Origin: an uncultured Oceanospirillaceae bacterium
GTDB lineage: Bacteria; Pseudomonadota; Gammaproteobacteria; Pseudomonadales; Balneatricaceae
Length of the DNA: 64,000 nt
Reading direction: 5' to 3'
Assembly (NCBI GenBank): GCA_913057435.1
Contig: CAJXNY010000006.1
Span: 1-64,000, forward strand
Of the stretch, positions 36,179 through 44,343 are shown piece after piece; positions within the stretch are counted from its first letter, which is position 1; every line of letters begins with the position of its first letter. The position numbers and the translations under genes were made by a program. The notes below the pieces were generated by a model that did not search any database, was not told where the DNA came from, and worked only from the letters and a program-made list of their open reading frames with translations.

Positions 36179-37133
36179 GTTTCAATCCACGTGTCGCATG
36201 GGGCACGACTACCAGGTGCGCTTAGCAATTTTTTGCCTGTCCAGTTTCAATCCACGTGCCCGCACGGGGCACGACTGGCAGCCGGGACCTGACCGTTGCC
36301 GCTGAACGCGTTTCAATCCACGTGCCCGCACGGGGCACGACTGAAGCGTGGGAAGTGCGTTGGTCGCAACAGCTGTTTCAATCCACGTGCCCGCACGGGG
36401 CACGACCTGACTACAAACCATGCCGCCGTAGAATTCAGTGTTTCAATCCACGTGCCCGCACGGGGCACGACTTGGTGGTGCAGCACAAACCGCGTGGGGC
36501 GAGTACGTTTCAATCCACGTGCCCGCACGGGGCACGACAGGGCGAGTTGCGCCCCGGTGCTATTCGATCCCTGTTTCAATCCACGTGCCCGCACGGGGCA
36601 CGACGACTCCCAGCGCGGCTTTATGCGTTCGGCCCCGGTTTCAATCCACGTGCCCGCACGGGGCACGACAGGCACCGCTAGCGGAACACTACGCGCTCTT
36701 TACAAGTTTCAATCCACGTGCCCGCACGGGGCACGACCAGCATATAATCCTGGCGAAATACTTCAGGCTCAAGTTTCAATCCACGTGCCCGCACGGGGCA
36801 CGACTCTGCCAGCACGTACGCAAACTGGCTATTTAAAGTTTCAATCCACGTGCCCGCACGGGGCACGACCTGATATTGTTGCGAGATATGCAGCAAAGGC
36901 AAAAGTTTCAATCCACGTGCCCGCACGGGGCACGACGGGCTGGCCACTTGGAGTCTACGCCAACAATGGTGTTTCAATCCACGTGCCCGCACGGGGCACG
37001 ACGTTGATGAGACGGCATATCAATACCCATCGGACGTTTCAATCCACGTGCCCGCACGGGGCACGACAACCATCAGATAGCTAAAAATTTGGCCCCAACA
37101 TGTTTCAATCCACGTGCCCGCACGGGGCACGAC
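36179..37133 (-). CRISPR. Type I-C CRISPR array 2: 15 repeats, 14 spacers
   Basis: Repeats are 32 bp, like array 1 but with the centre CGCACGG instead of CGTACGG. All are uniform except the cas3-side repeat at 36179-36209 (31 bp, several changes), which marks the old end. The leader lies at 37134-37310, so transcription runs leftwards into cas3. No spacer seen here matches one in array 1 by eye. Confidence 0.98.
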
Positions 37134-37310
37134 TGCCGGGGCTGAGGCGTAGTCAGGGCGGGGCCTGGAGGGACGTTTTGCGCTAACCGGCTTCAACTCG
37201 GCAGTTTTCAGCCTAGGGAAAACCAGCATAAATAGCAACCAGTTGATATTGAAGGGAAAATGCTTTGCGCTAACCTGGCGGGGTTTTGCTGAGTACTGGG
37301 GGTTAGCGCT
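37134..37310 (-). promoter_or_regulatory. Leader of CRISPR array 2 (duplicate of leader 1)
   Basis: It aligns along its whole length to 28217-28393, ending in GGGGGTTAGCGC in both. It has an exact IHF consensus, TATCAACTGGTTG (minus strand, 37236-37248), 103 bp from the first repeat, and GCGCTAACC at 37180-37188 and 37267-37275, with the inverse at 37301-37309. Its outer edge includes the TAA stop codon of the araC-type gene (37303-37305). Confidence 0.85.
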
Positions 37311-38307
37311 TTCGATACCCGGCCGGTGAAACGCCGGTCCATTGCTTGAACGCGCGGGTGAAGGCGGCGGGTTCGGAGAAACCGAGCTGGCGGGAAATCT
37401 GGGAGATGGGCATTGAGGGCTGGTTTAGGTAGTGGATGGCGGCGTCGCGGCGTACGTCATCTTTGAGGGCCTGGAAGCTGGTGCCTTCGTCAATCAGTTT
37501 GCGGCGCAGGGTACGGGCGGTGATGTGCAGTACATCGGCGGCCTGTTCCATTTTCAGCTGACCGGGGGTGTCCTGGGTTTCGAGCAGGTCCATTACCCGG
37601 CGGGTGAATACAGGGTAGTAAGCCTGGCGGCGGAACCAGTCGGTGGGGGATTGCTGCAGGTAACGATAGAGGGTGGCCGGGGTCTGTACTACGGGTTGCT
37701 GCAGCCAGCTGGCGTCGAATGCCAGGGCGCACTCGGCCTGTTCAAACTGTGCCGGACAGGGGTACATCAGCCGGTATTCGCTGATGTGGGCTGGCTGGGG
37801 GTAGTCCAGTTCTATTCCATTCAGCGCAATACGCTGGCCGATCAGCCAGCTGGGAAAGCGATGCCAGAGTAGCAGCAGAAACTCGGCCAGTGAGTGCTGG
37901 CTGTCCTGGTGCGGTGTGCTCAGGCGCATGCTGAAACGAGCCTGCTGGTCACTGCTGTGCAGGTTCAGCACAAGGGCCGGGCTGGTCAGGTTGTAAAACC
38001 GGCTGATCAGGCGGTACACGCAGCCCAGGGTACGGCAATGGATCGCCTGGCGGGCGATCAGGGTGAATACGCCGTGGCGTGACGGCTGGCTGGCCATACC
38101 CATAAATTCATCGTCACCCAGTTTCCACAGTTCACGCAGCAGGGCGCTGAGCTGTTCCGGTGTGATACGTAGCTGGGGGTTATGTAGCAGGGCGGGGTTG
38201 AGTCCGGCAGCGTCAAGCAGGTGGCTGGTGTTCAGGTTGTTACGCTGGGCGCTGGCCAGAATACTGTGCACAAAGTGGATGGAGATGGAGTGGCGGGGCG
38301 CCGACAT
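37303..38307 (-). CDS. AraC-family transcriptional regulator
   Basis: 334 residues. Residues ~20-210 form the N-terminal ligand domain of the OruR/ArgR-like AraC group. Residues ~235-332 contain the two helix-turn-helix motifs (AADVLHITARTLRRKL; ISQISRQLGFSEPAAFTRAFKQW) and the end GVSPAGYRKR. The ligand is unknown. The small ABM-domain gene lies 48 bp upstream on the same strand. Its stop codon falls inside the copy of the CRISPR leader, so the leader duplication ended precisely at this gene. Confidence 0.9.
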   Translation of the reverse strand: MSAPRHSISIHFVHSILASAQRNNLNTSHLLDAAGLNPALLHNPQLRITPEQLSALLRELWKLGDDEFMGMASQPSRHGVFTLIARQAIHCRTLGCVYRLISRFYNLTSPALVLNLHSSDQQARFSMRLSTPHQDSQHSLAEFLLLLWHRFPSWLIGQRIALNGIELDYPQPAHISEYRLMYPCPAQFEQAECALAFDASWLQQPVVQTPATLYRYLQQSPTDWFRRQAYYPVFTRRVMDLLETQDTPGQLKMEQAADVLHITARTLRRKLIDEGTSFQALKDDVRRDAAIHYLNQPSMPISQISRQLGFSEPAAFTRAFKQWTGVSPAGYRKR

Positions 38308-38355
38308 ACGACTGCTTTCCTGGTGAGTGAAAGAACGTCCCTGTTCGTCGCAGCA

Positions 38356-38679
38356 TCAGGACCGGACGGGCAGGGTCAGTTCGCCGATGGCGTGGTTGCT
38401 GTAAGATTTGACCTCTTCCGAGATGATAATACGAAAGCCATCAGCCATGGTCTGCTGTTCACGTGCCTCACGGTACATGGGGTGTTCGCTGAAGGCTTTA
38501 ATGGCATCCATGCTGTCCCAGTAATAGGTCACGTTAACGCGTTTATCCTCTTCTGAGTACCAGGTGTCAACGCCGATAAAGCCGGAGGTGGTTCTGGCTG
38601 CTTCATCGATCAGGGTGTTGAGGTTGTCAAATTCGTCGGCATAGTCACCGGGTTCGAATATAAATGCTGCGCTATACAT
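38356..38679 (-). CDS. Small ABM-like dimeric alpha-beta barrel protein
   Basis: 107 residues: AAFIFEPGDYADEFDNLN, FIGVDTWYSEEDKRVNVTYYW and DAIKAFSEHPMYREAR resemble the antibiotic biosynthesis monooxygenase fold, used by heme-degrading and quinol-oxidising enzymes and by proteins without known activity. It is probably cotranscribed with the AraC gene 48 bp downstream. Function is unknown. Confidence 0.75.
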   Translation of the reverse strand: MYSAAFIFEPGDYADEFDNLNTLIDEAARTTSGFIGVDTWYSEEDKRVNVTYYWDSMDAIKAFSEHPMYREAREQQTMADGFRIIISEEVKSYSNHAIGELTLPVRS

Positions 38680-38932
38680 TACGTCCAGCCTTTTCTGTTG
38701 ATCAGAGGTGTGGCGGTGGTGGTCTGCCTGTTGTCAGATGACGTGACACTACCTTTGCCGTGATTTCCAGCGTATGCACTTGGGTCATGTGATCTTGCGG
38801 GTCGAACGTGATCAGCCTGTTATGGGCCGGCCACCGTTATTGAGCCAGATCAGCAGTGGTGCTGAAATAATCATAGTCGACGTTGGTCAGGTGTTAGCGG
38901 CGCTACGTAACAGCTAATCAGGTAGGCTGGAC
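38680..38932. other. Gene-free interval
   Basis: Presumed promoter region of the ABM/AraC unit. No repeat, hairpin or operator is recognised up to the terminator at 38933. Confidence 0.4.
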
Positions 38933-38959
38933 AAAAACGGCCCCGTGAGAGCCGTTTTT
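38933..38959 (-). terminator. Rho-independent terminator of hpt
   Basis: AAAAACGGC (38933-38941) pairs with GCCGTTTTT (38951-38959); on the minus strand the stem is followed by a T-run. Confidence 0.85.
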
Positions 38960-38979
38960 AGCACGTAAAGCGCGGTCTC

Positions 38980-39540
38980 TTACATACCTTTTACGGCAAA
39001 GATGCCCGGCGCGTTACGCCAGTAACCGTGGTAATCCATACCGTAGCCGAAGATGTAGCGATCTTCGATATTGATGCCCACGTATTCGGCTTTCATCTCC
39101 GGGCGAGCTTTGCGGTCGTGCATTTTGTCGACCAGTACGGCGATGCGTACTTCGCTGGCACCCTGCTCTTTGCAGAAATCGACAATGGCAGCCAGGGTGT
39201 GGCCTTCGTCCAGAATGTCATCAACAACCAGTACCGGGCGGTCTTTGAAGTCGATAAAGGGGCGTACTTTCCACTCCAGCTCGTGGCCAGAGGTACTGTT
39301 GCGGTAGCGTGTGGCGTGCATGTAACCCGCTTCCAGAGGGAAGTTGAGTTTCGTCAGCAGCTTGCCACCGATGACCAGACCGCCATTCATGATGGCAAAA
39401 ACCACCGGGTTGGCGTCGGCCCAGTCTTCAGTAATTTCGGCCGCCATTTTGTTAATGGCGTGTTCGACTTCAGCTTCACTGTGTAACAGATCCGCCTGGA
39501 TGTAGACCTGCTTGATATGTTCCAGATCAGTTTTGGACAT
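38980..39540 (-). CDS. hpt: Hypoxanthine-guanine phosphoribosyltransferase
   Basis: 186 residues. It joins hypoxanthine or guanine to PRPP to give IMP or GMP in purine salvage. The PRPP loop VLVVDDILDEGHTL is intact, with the flexible-loop region ATRYRNSTSGHELEW and the purine-contact region KAEYVGINIEDRYIFGYG. The protein begins MSKTDLEHI and resembles the Pseudomonas type. It stands alone with its own terminator. Confidence 0.9.
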   Translation of the reverse strand: MSKTDLEHIKQVYIQADLLHSEAEVEHAINKMAAEITEDWADANPVVFAIMNGGLVIGGKLLTKLNFPLEAGYMHATRYRNSTSGHELEWKVRPFIDFKDRPVLVVDDILDEGHTLAAIVDFCKEQGASEVRIAVLVDKMHDRKARPEMKAEYVGINIEDRYIFGYGMDYHGYWRNAPGIFAVKGM

Positions 39541-39775
39541 GCTTATTGCCTGTTTATCTGCGTCGCCAGGGAGTGCGGCGTGGTAAGAAAACGCGCCAGA
39601 TTATAGATGTTGGTGGCAGCTGGCAAGCGCGTTATCCTGAAAAATATGCAATGCCTGATTCAGGTTCAGCCGACGCAGGTTCGGCTGGCGAATCCTGTAC
39701 AATCAGGGAATGTACACAGGGGTGTGCGGGAGCCACCGAGAGAGAGTTGTTGATGCAGCACGGGAGTTGTCGCTG

Positions 39776-40273
39776 ATGCCACAGTTAATGAGGTTTACCT
39801 TTTGTCACGATCATGAACAGGATCGTATCCGTATGCTGGCTGAGGGCGGTGAAGGGGACCGCTGCGCGTACTGGCTGACCCGGCGCCTGACCGCTAACCT
39901 GCTGAGTAATGCTGAGAGCTGGTTAACCGAGTGTTATGCCGCCAGGCTGAATGTGCCTGCACCCGCTCAGAGTGAGGTGTATGAGTTGTACCACGATAAG
40001 GCGCGTGGCCGTTTTGAGCAGAACCAGGCGATGGGGGCAGAGGCCGCAGTGGCTGATGTGGCCGAGACCCGTCTGCTGACTCAGGTGGATATTATGTTGC
40101 GTGATGATGGTCAGCTTAAGCTGACTTTTTTTACCGGGCCTGAGGCCGATAGCTGGTCGGCGATGTCGGTGAATTACTTCCATCAGTTGCTGCATATTTT
40201 GCAACTTAAAACGGAGTTGATGGAGTGGGGCCTGAGCGCGACTCAGCCACGTGCTCAGTATGCATTGCAGTAG
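39776..40273 (+). CDS. Conserved-looking protein of unknown function
   Basis: 165 residues from the ATG at 39776 (MPQLMRFTFC), with CGGGAG 10 bases upstream; a longer frame from 39710 lacks a ribosome site. The soluble protein has few hydrophobic stretches: an early YWLTRRLTANLLSNAESWL and a C-terminal WSAMSVNYFHQLLHILQLK look like amphipathic helices, and VDIMLRDDGQLKLTFFTG like paired strands. The family is not recognised. It sits 131 bp ahead of cysM on the same strand. Confidence 0.7.
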   Translation: MPQLMRFTFCHDHEQDRIRMLAEGGEGDRCAYWLTRRLTANLLSNAESWLTECYAARLNVPAPAQSEVYELYHDKARGRFEQNQAMGAEAAVADVAETRLLTQVDIMLRDDGQLKLTFFTGPEADSWSAMSVNYFHQLLHILQLKTELMEWGLSATQPRAQYALQ

Positions 40274-40404
40274 TCTGGCCAGGCGTGATCAATTGATGGC
40301 CTGCTCTGGGCGGCTCTGATATGATCCCGTTTTCTTGATTGGATATATAAAACAGTTTTTTTATTCCTTCAAGTTATATTCTTGTAACCATAGAGGTGAG
40401 TGGT

Positions 40405-41304
40405 ATGTCGGTCGAGTTTCCAACCATTGAGGATTATGTCGGCAATACGCCGCTGGTCCGGCTGCAGCGACTGACTGCCGGGCGGGGCAATACAATTCTG
40501 TGCAAGCTGGAGGGTAATAACCCGGCCGGTTCGGTGAAGGATCGCCCTGCGCTGAGTATGATCCAGCTGGCGGAAGCTCGTGGTGCAATTAAGCCTGGCG
40601 ATACGCTGATTGAGGCGACCTCCGGTAATACCGGCATTGCGCTGGCGATGGCGGCGGCGATCAAAGGCTACCGGATGAAGCTGATCATGCCGGATAATAT
40701 GAGTGCCGAGCGTAAAACGTCGATGAGTGCTTACGGCGCTGAGCTGATTGAAGTCACTCAGGCCCAGGGCATGGAGTATGCACGTGATCTGGCCCATGAG
40801 ATGCAGAAAAACGGTGAAGGTATTGTGCTGGATCAGTTTGCCAATCAGGACAATCCGCAGGCGCATTATGAGGGTACCGGGCCGGAGATCTGGGCTCAGA
40901 CAAAGGGCCTGATAACGCACTTTGTCAGTTCTATGGGCACTACCGGTACCATTATGGGGACGTCCCGGTTCCTGAAAGAGCAGAACCCTGAGGTGCAGAT
41001 TGTTGGTTTGCAGCCCAGTGAAGGTTCCGCTATTCCGGGTATCCGCCGTTGGCCTGAGGCGTACTTGCCGGAAATTTTTGATGCCAGCCGGGTTGATTCG
41101 GTGATCGATATTGATCAGACCCTGGCGGAGCAGACCATGCGGGCGCTGGCAGAGCAGGAAGGGATCTTCTGTGGCGTGTCATCTGGTGGTGCAGTGGCCG
41201 GTGCGCTACAGCTGGCTGAGCAGGTGGAGAATGCGGTGATTGTCTGTATTATCTGCGATCGCGGTGATCGGTATCTGTCGACGGGCGTGTTTAATCCGCG
41301 TTAA
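40405..41304 (+). CDS. cysM: Cysteine synthase B (O-acetylserine sulfhydrylase)
   Basis: 299 residues from the ATG at 40405, with AGAGGTGA in front. A PLP enzyme making cysteine from O-acetylserine and sulfide or thiosulfate. The PLP lysine lies in AGSVKDRPAL, the substrate loop is TSGNTGIALA, and the phosphate-binding glycine loop is SSMGTTGTIMG. The block IRRWPEAYLP points to CysM rather than CysK. A strong terminator follows. It appears to be transcribed alone. Confidence 0.93.
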   Translation: MSVEFPTIEDYVGNTPLVRLQRLTAGRGNTILCKLEGNNPAGSVKDRPALSMIQLAEARGAIKPGDTLIEATSGNTGIALAMAAAIKGYRMKLIMPDNMSAERKTSMSAYGAELIEVTQAQGMEYARDLAHEMQKNGEGIVLDQFANQDNPQAHYEGTGPEIWAQTKGLITHFVSSMGTTGTIMGTSRFLKEQNPEVQIVGLQPSEGSAIPGIRRWPEAYLPEIFDASRVDSVIDIDQTLAEQTMRALAEQEGIFCGVSSGGAVAGALQLAEQVENAVIVCIICDRGDRYLSTGVFNPR

Positions 41305-41328
41305 CTCGATGCGGTAGTCGATATAAAG

Positions 41329-41356
41329 AAGGCGCTTATGATAAGCGCCTTTTTTG
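41329..41356 (+). terminator. Rho-independent terminator of cysM
   Basis: AAGGCGCTTA (41329-41338) pairs with TAAGCGCCTT (41342-41351) and a T-run follows. Confidence 0.9.
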
Positions 41357-41391
41357 TGCCTGCTGGGCAGGGGACTGAGTGCAGCGATGGC

Positions 41392-42558
41392 TTAGCCGTT
41401 TGGCAGGCTGGTGGGTGGGCGTTCGCCAATATTGACATTGAGGGTCAGGCGGTGGCCATTACGCAGCAGGTCAACCTGAACCTGATCACCGGGCATATAA
41501 CGGGCGATCTGGTTTTTTGACAGCTGAGTATTGGTAATCGGCGCGCCGTTGATGGTGATAATAATATCGCCAGGCTGCAGGCCTGCCCTGTGTGCCGGGC
41601 TGTTGCGGTAGAGCCCGGCAACCAGTAGCCCCTGCATATTCTGCATACCGAAGGATTCGGCCAGCTGGGGTGTCATCGGCTGGATCTCGATGCCCAGCCA
41701 GCCGCGAATCACCCGGCCATGTTTGATCAGATCCTGCATGACCGACAGCGCCAGTTTGCTGGGGATGGCAAAGCCAATTCCCTGGGAGCCGCCGGATTTA
41801 CTGAAAATCGCAGTGTTGATACCGATCAGGCGGCCAAAGGCATCAACCAGCGCGCCCCCGGAATTGCCCGGATTGATGGCCGCATCGGTCTGGATAAAAT
41901 CTTCGTAGGTGCTCAGGCCCAGGCTGTTGCGCTGGGTGGCGCTGATGATGCCCATGGTGACGGTCTGGCCGACCCCGAACGGGTTGCCAATGGCCAGCAC
42001 GACATCACCAACACTAAGCTGGCTGGAGTTGTTGAGGGTGATGCTGGGCAGGCTGTCGAGCTTTATTTTCAGCACGGCCAGATCAGTGTCGGGGTCGGTG
42101 CCGACGACGTCGGCAACCGCTTCACGGCCATCGGTCAGGGCGACGACGATACTGTCTGCCCCTTCAATCACGTGGTTGTTGGTTACGATGTAACCTTCGG
42201 CGGTGAGGATGACACCGGAGCCCAGGCTGGATTCGATCCGGGCCCGCTCGGGTGGGTTCTCGGCATCGAAAAATTTACGGAAAAATGGATCGCTGTAGAG
42301 TGGATGCTCAGCCTGAGGGACCAGAGTGCGGGTGTAGATGTTGACGACGGCCGGTGCCGCTTTGGTAACCGCATCAGCATAGGAGACCGGGCCCATACCT
42401 GAAGGCGTGGGCAGGCTCGGTTGTGAGGGAGTACGGGACTCAATCACCGAAACCGTGGTTACGCTGGGCCCCAGTACATCCGGGAACAGGTTCAGCAGCG
42501 CCACGGCTGCCAGGATACCGACAACAATCGGCCACATTAAAAAGGTGAATCGACGCAT
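41392..42558 (-). CDS. Membrane-anchored S1C serine protease (DegS/AlgW type)
   Basis: 388 residues from the ATG at 42558 (MRRFTFLMWP); an 18-residue longer form from 42612 is possible but would place charged residues before the anchor. One N-terminal membrane helix (about 5-25), a trypsin-like domain with the triad His (TNNHVIEG), Asp (DTDLAVLKI) and Ser (NPGNSGGALVD), and a single C-terminal PDZ domain (PGDIIITING). One PDZ and a membrane anchor fit DegS/AlgW, which starts the envelope-stress cascade by cutting the anti-sigma factor, rather than DegP. The divergent nif3 gene is the usual neighbour in Pseudomonas-like genomes. Confidence 0.9.
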   Translation of the reverse strand: MRRFTFLMWPIVVGILAAVALLNLFPDVLGPSVTTVSVIESRTPSQPSLPTPSGMGPVSYADAVTKAAPAVVNIYTRTLVPQAEHPLYSDPFFRKFFDAENPPERARIESSLGSGVILTAEGYIVTNNHVIEGADSIVVALTDGREAVADVVGTDPDTDLAVLKIKLDSLPSITLNNSSQLSVGDVVLAIGNPFGVGQTVTMGIISATQRNSLGLSTYEDFIQTDAAINPGNSGGALVDAFGRLIGINTAIFSKSGGSQGIGFAIPSKLALSVMQDLIKHGRVIRGWLGIEIQPMTPQLAESFGMQNMQGLLVAGLYRNSPAHRAGLQPGDIIITINGAPITNTQLSKNQIARYMPGDQVQVDLLRNGHRLTLNVNIGERPPTSLPNG

Positions 42559-42797
42559 AAGCTGGTCTGTTCTTTTAAGGTAATGCCTTTGATGAATACC
42601 TGATTGTGCCATGTTTAATCCGGCGATGGGCCGGTATGGGAACCAGATTTAATCTGGCGGTAATCTTAGCATGCCTGTACCGTTGCGGCAGGTTAACGTC
42701 TGAACTAACTCTATGTTTATTAAAGGGCCGGGTCAGACCCGGTAGACTGGTAAGCATAACTGTGTGTGCATAATTTTCTGTGGGGTGGAGAGTCGAT

Positions 42798-43559
42798 ATG
42801 GCGGTTCAACTGGATGCGCTGCTGGCGTATTGCAATGATCTGATGGGGCCTGGCCGGTTTCGGGATTACTGCCCGAATGGTTTGCAGGTGGAAGGCAAAC
42901 CAACCGTGCAGCGGCTGGTGACGGGGGTAACAGCGTCGCAGGATTTACTGGATGCGGCGGTGGCCTGGCAGGCGGATGCGGTGCTGGTGCATCACGGTTA
43001 TTTCTGGAAAGGCGAGTCGGACGTTATCACCGGCATCAAGCGTAAGCGGCTGAAAACCCTGCTGGCCCATGATATCAGCCTGATTGCTTACCATCTGCCG
43101 CTGGATGCCCATCCCGTACTGGGGAATAACGTCCAGCTGGGGGCTGTGCTGGGGCTGGAAACGACGGGGCCGCTGGAGCGGGGCAATCCAGACAGCATTG
43201 GTCTGGTGGGGCAGCTGGCGCAGCCGTTGTCAGCAACCGATTTTGCCGCTCATATTGGCCAGGTGCTGGGGCGTGAGCCATTGCTGATTGAAGGCGGTAA
43301 CCATGAAGTGCGTACGGTAGGCTGGTGTACCGGCGGTGCCCAGGGCTATATCGATAAGGCGATCGCCCAGGGGCTGGATGCGTTTATTTCCGGTGAGGTG
43401 TCTGAACCGACATTCCATGCGGCGCGGGAAAACGGGATTCACTACGTTGCTGCCGGTCACCATGCCACCGAGCGCTACGGTGCTAAAGCGCTAGGCGAGG
43501 CGCTGGCCGCTGAGTTCGGGCTGGCCCATCAGTTTGTGGATATTAACAACCCGGTATAA
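42798..43559 (+). CDS. Nif3/YbgI-family dinuclear metal protein
   Basis: 253 residues from the ATG at 42798, with GGTGGAG in front; a start at 42780 is less likely. Seen: metal ligands in VLVHHGYFWKG, YHLPLDAHP and the C-terminal GHHATERYG. The family makes hexameric rings with two metals per subunit. GTP cyclohydrolase-like activity has been proposed but its role is unsettled. It ends at a bidirectional terminator. Confidence 0.9.
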   Translation: MAVQLDALLAYCNDLMGPGRFRDYCPNGLQVEGKPTVQRLVTGVTASQDLLDAAVAWQADAVLVHHGYFWKGESDVITGIKRKRLKTLLAHDISLIAYHLPLDAHPVLGNNVQLGAVLGLETTGPLERGNPDSIGLVGQLAQPLSATDFAAHIGQVLGREPLLIEGGNHEVRTVGWCTGGAQGYIDKAIAQGLDAFISGEVSEPTFHAARENGIHYVAAGHHATERYGAKALGEALAAEFGLAHQFVDINNPV

Positions 43560-43570
43560 TCGCCAGATGT

Positions 43571-43598
43571 AAAAAAGCCGGGAGATCCCGGCTTTTTT
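43571..43598. terminator. Bidirectional terminator between nif3 and zapG genes
   Basis: AAAAAAGCCGGG (43571-43582) pairs with CCCGGCTTTTTT (43587-43598), giving a T-run in both directions. Confidence 0.92.
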
Positions 43599-43617
43599 AC
43601 GGCTGATTAATAGCTGA

Positions 43618-44184
43618 TCAGACGTTCGTTTTTGCTGGCTCCGGGCTTTCAGCCTCAGCACTGTCAGCAGGCTGGCTGGTCAGGTCAGCCGGACTCTGTG
43701 GTACCGGCTCGGCTTTTTCCTGCAGGCCGTAGGTTTCTGACAGGGTGCCTTCTTCATCGTCTTTTTTCGGCGCGTAGTCACGAGGCGGCTCAGGAATGTT
43801 GCTGGCCTGTGCATTTGGCACCGCATCGGTGATGGTTGGAATGTCCGCCTCGGTTTCCTCTTCAGCCAGACGTGGCTGCATGGCCGCTTCCAGGCTCTGT
43901 GCGGCGACGCCGTCTTTACACAGCTGCTGGGCACTGCTGGCCAGATGCTGGTGCACATCCTTGTAGCTTTCGGTCAGGTTGTTGACCAGCTCGGCGGTGC
44001 GGGCGAAATGACCATTCACCTGTTCTTTGTAGCCGTTCAGCTCCAGGTGGGCGGCTTCCAGCTGCTTTTTCAGTTCATCCTGCTGGCTGGTATCGCTGGC
44101 TGATGAACGGCCCATCAAATAGCCAATCACGGCACCAATGGCCAGTGCCACGATACCAATAATCCATACGCTGCTCTGTTCCAC
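43618..44184 (-). CDS. zapG: ZapG/YhcB-type division-associated membrane protein (DUF1043)
   Basis: 188 residues: an N-terminal membrane helix (VWIIGIVALAIGAVIGYLMG, about 6-25), a coiled coil to about residue 90 (DELKKQLEAAHLELNGY) with the family block FARTAELVNNLTESYK, then a long acidic, proline-rich, disordered tail. The family acts at the cell envelope in division and envelope biogenesis. The tail is longer than in the E. coli protein. It ends at the shared terminator. Confidence 0.85.
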   Translation of the reverse strand: MEQSSVWIIGIVALAIGAVIGYLMGRSSASDTSQQDELKKQLEAAHLELNGYKEQVNGHFARTAELVNNLTESYKDVHQHLASSAQQLCKDGVAAQSLEAAMQPRLAEEETEADIPTITDAVPNAQASNIPEPPRDYAPKKDDEEGTLSETYGLQEKAEPVPQSPADLTSQPADSAEAESPEPAKTNV

Positions 44185-44343
44185 AGTGACTCCTTGGTTG
44201 GTTCTGCCAGCAGCGGTGGAGGGTGCTGCTGGTATGGTTGTTGTTTGCAGGCCATAAGGTTACCCCAACCTGCCGGCAAAGCCTATGTATCTGTGACGGC
44301 TGGGGTTGTTACGGGTCAATTGAATGGAGTGCTAAAGCCACGT

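Noticed and set aside
36179-37133. Spacers shared between the two arrays or matching this window
   Set aside because: None were seen by eye; a proper alignment would be needed to exclude partial matches.
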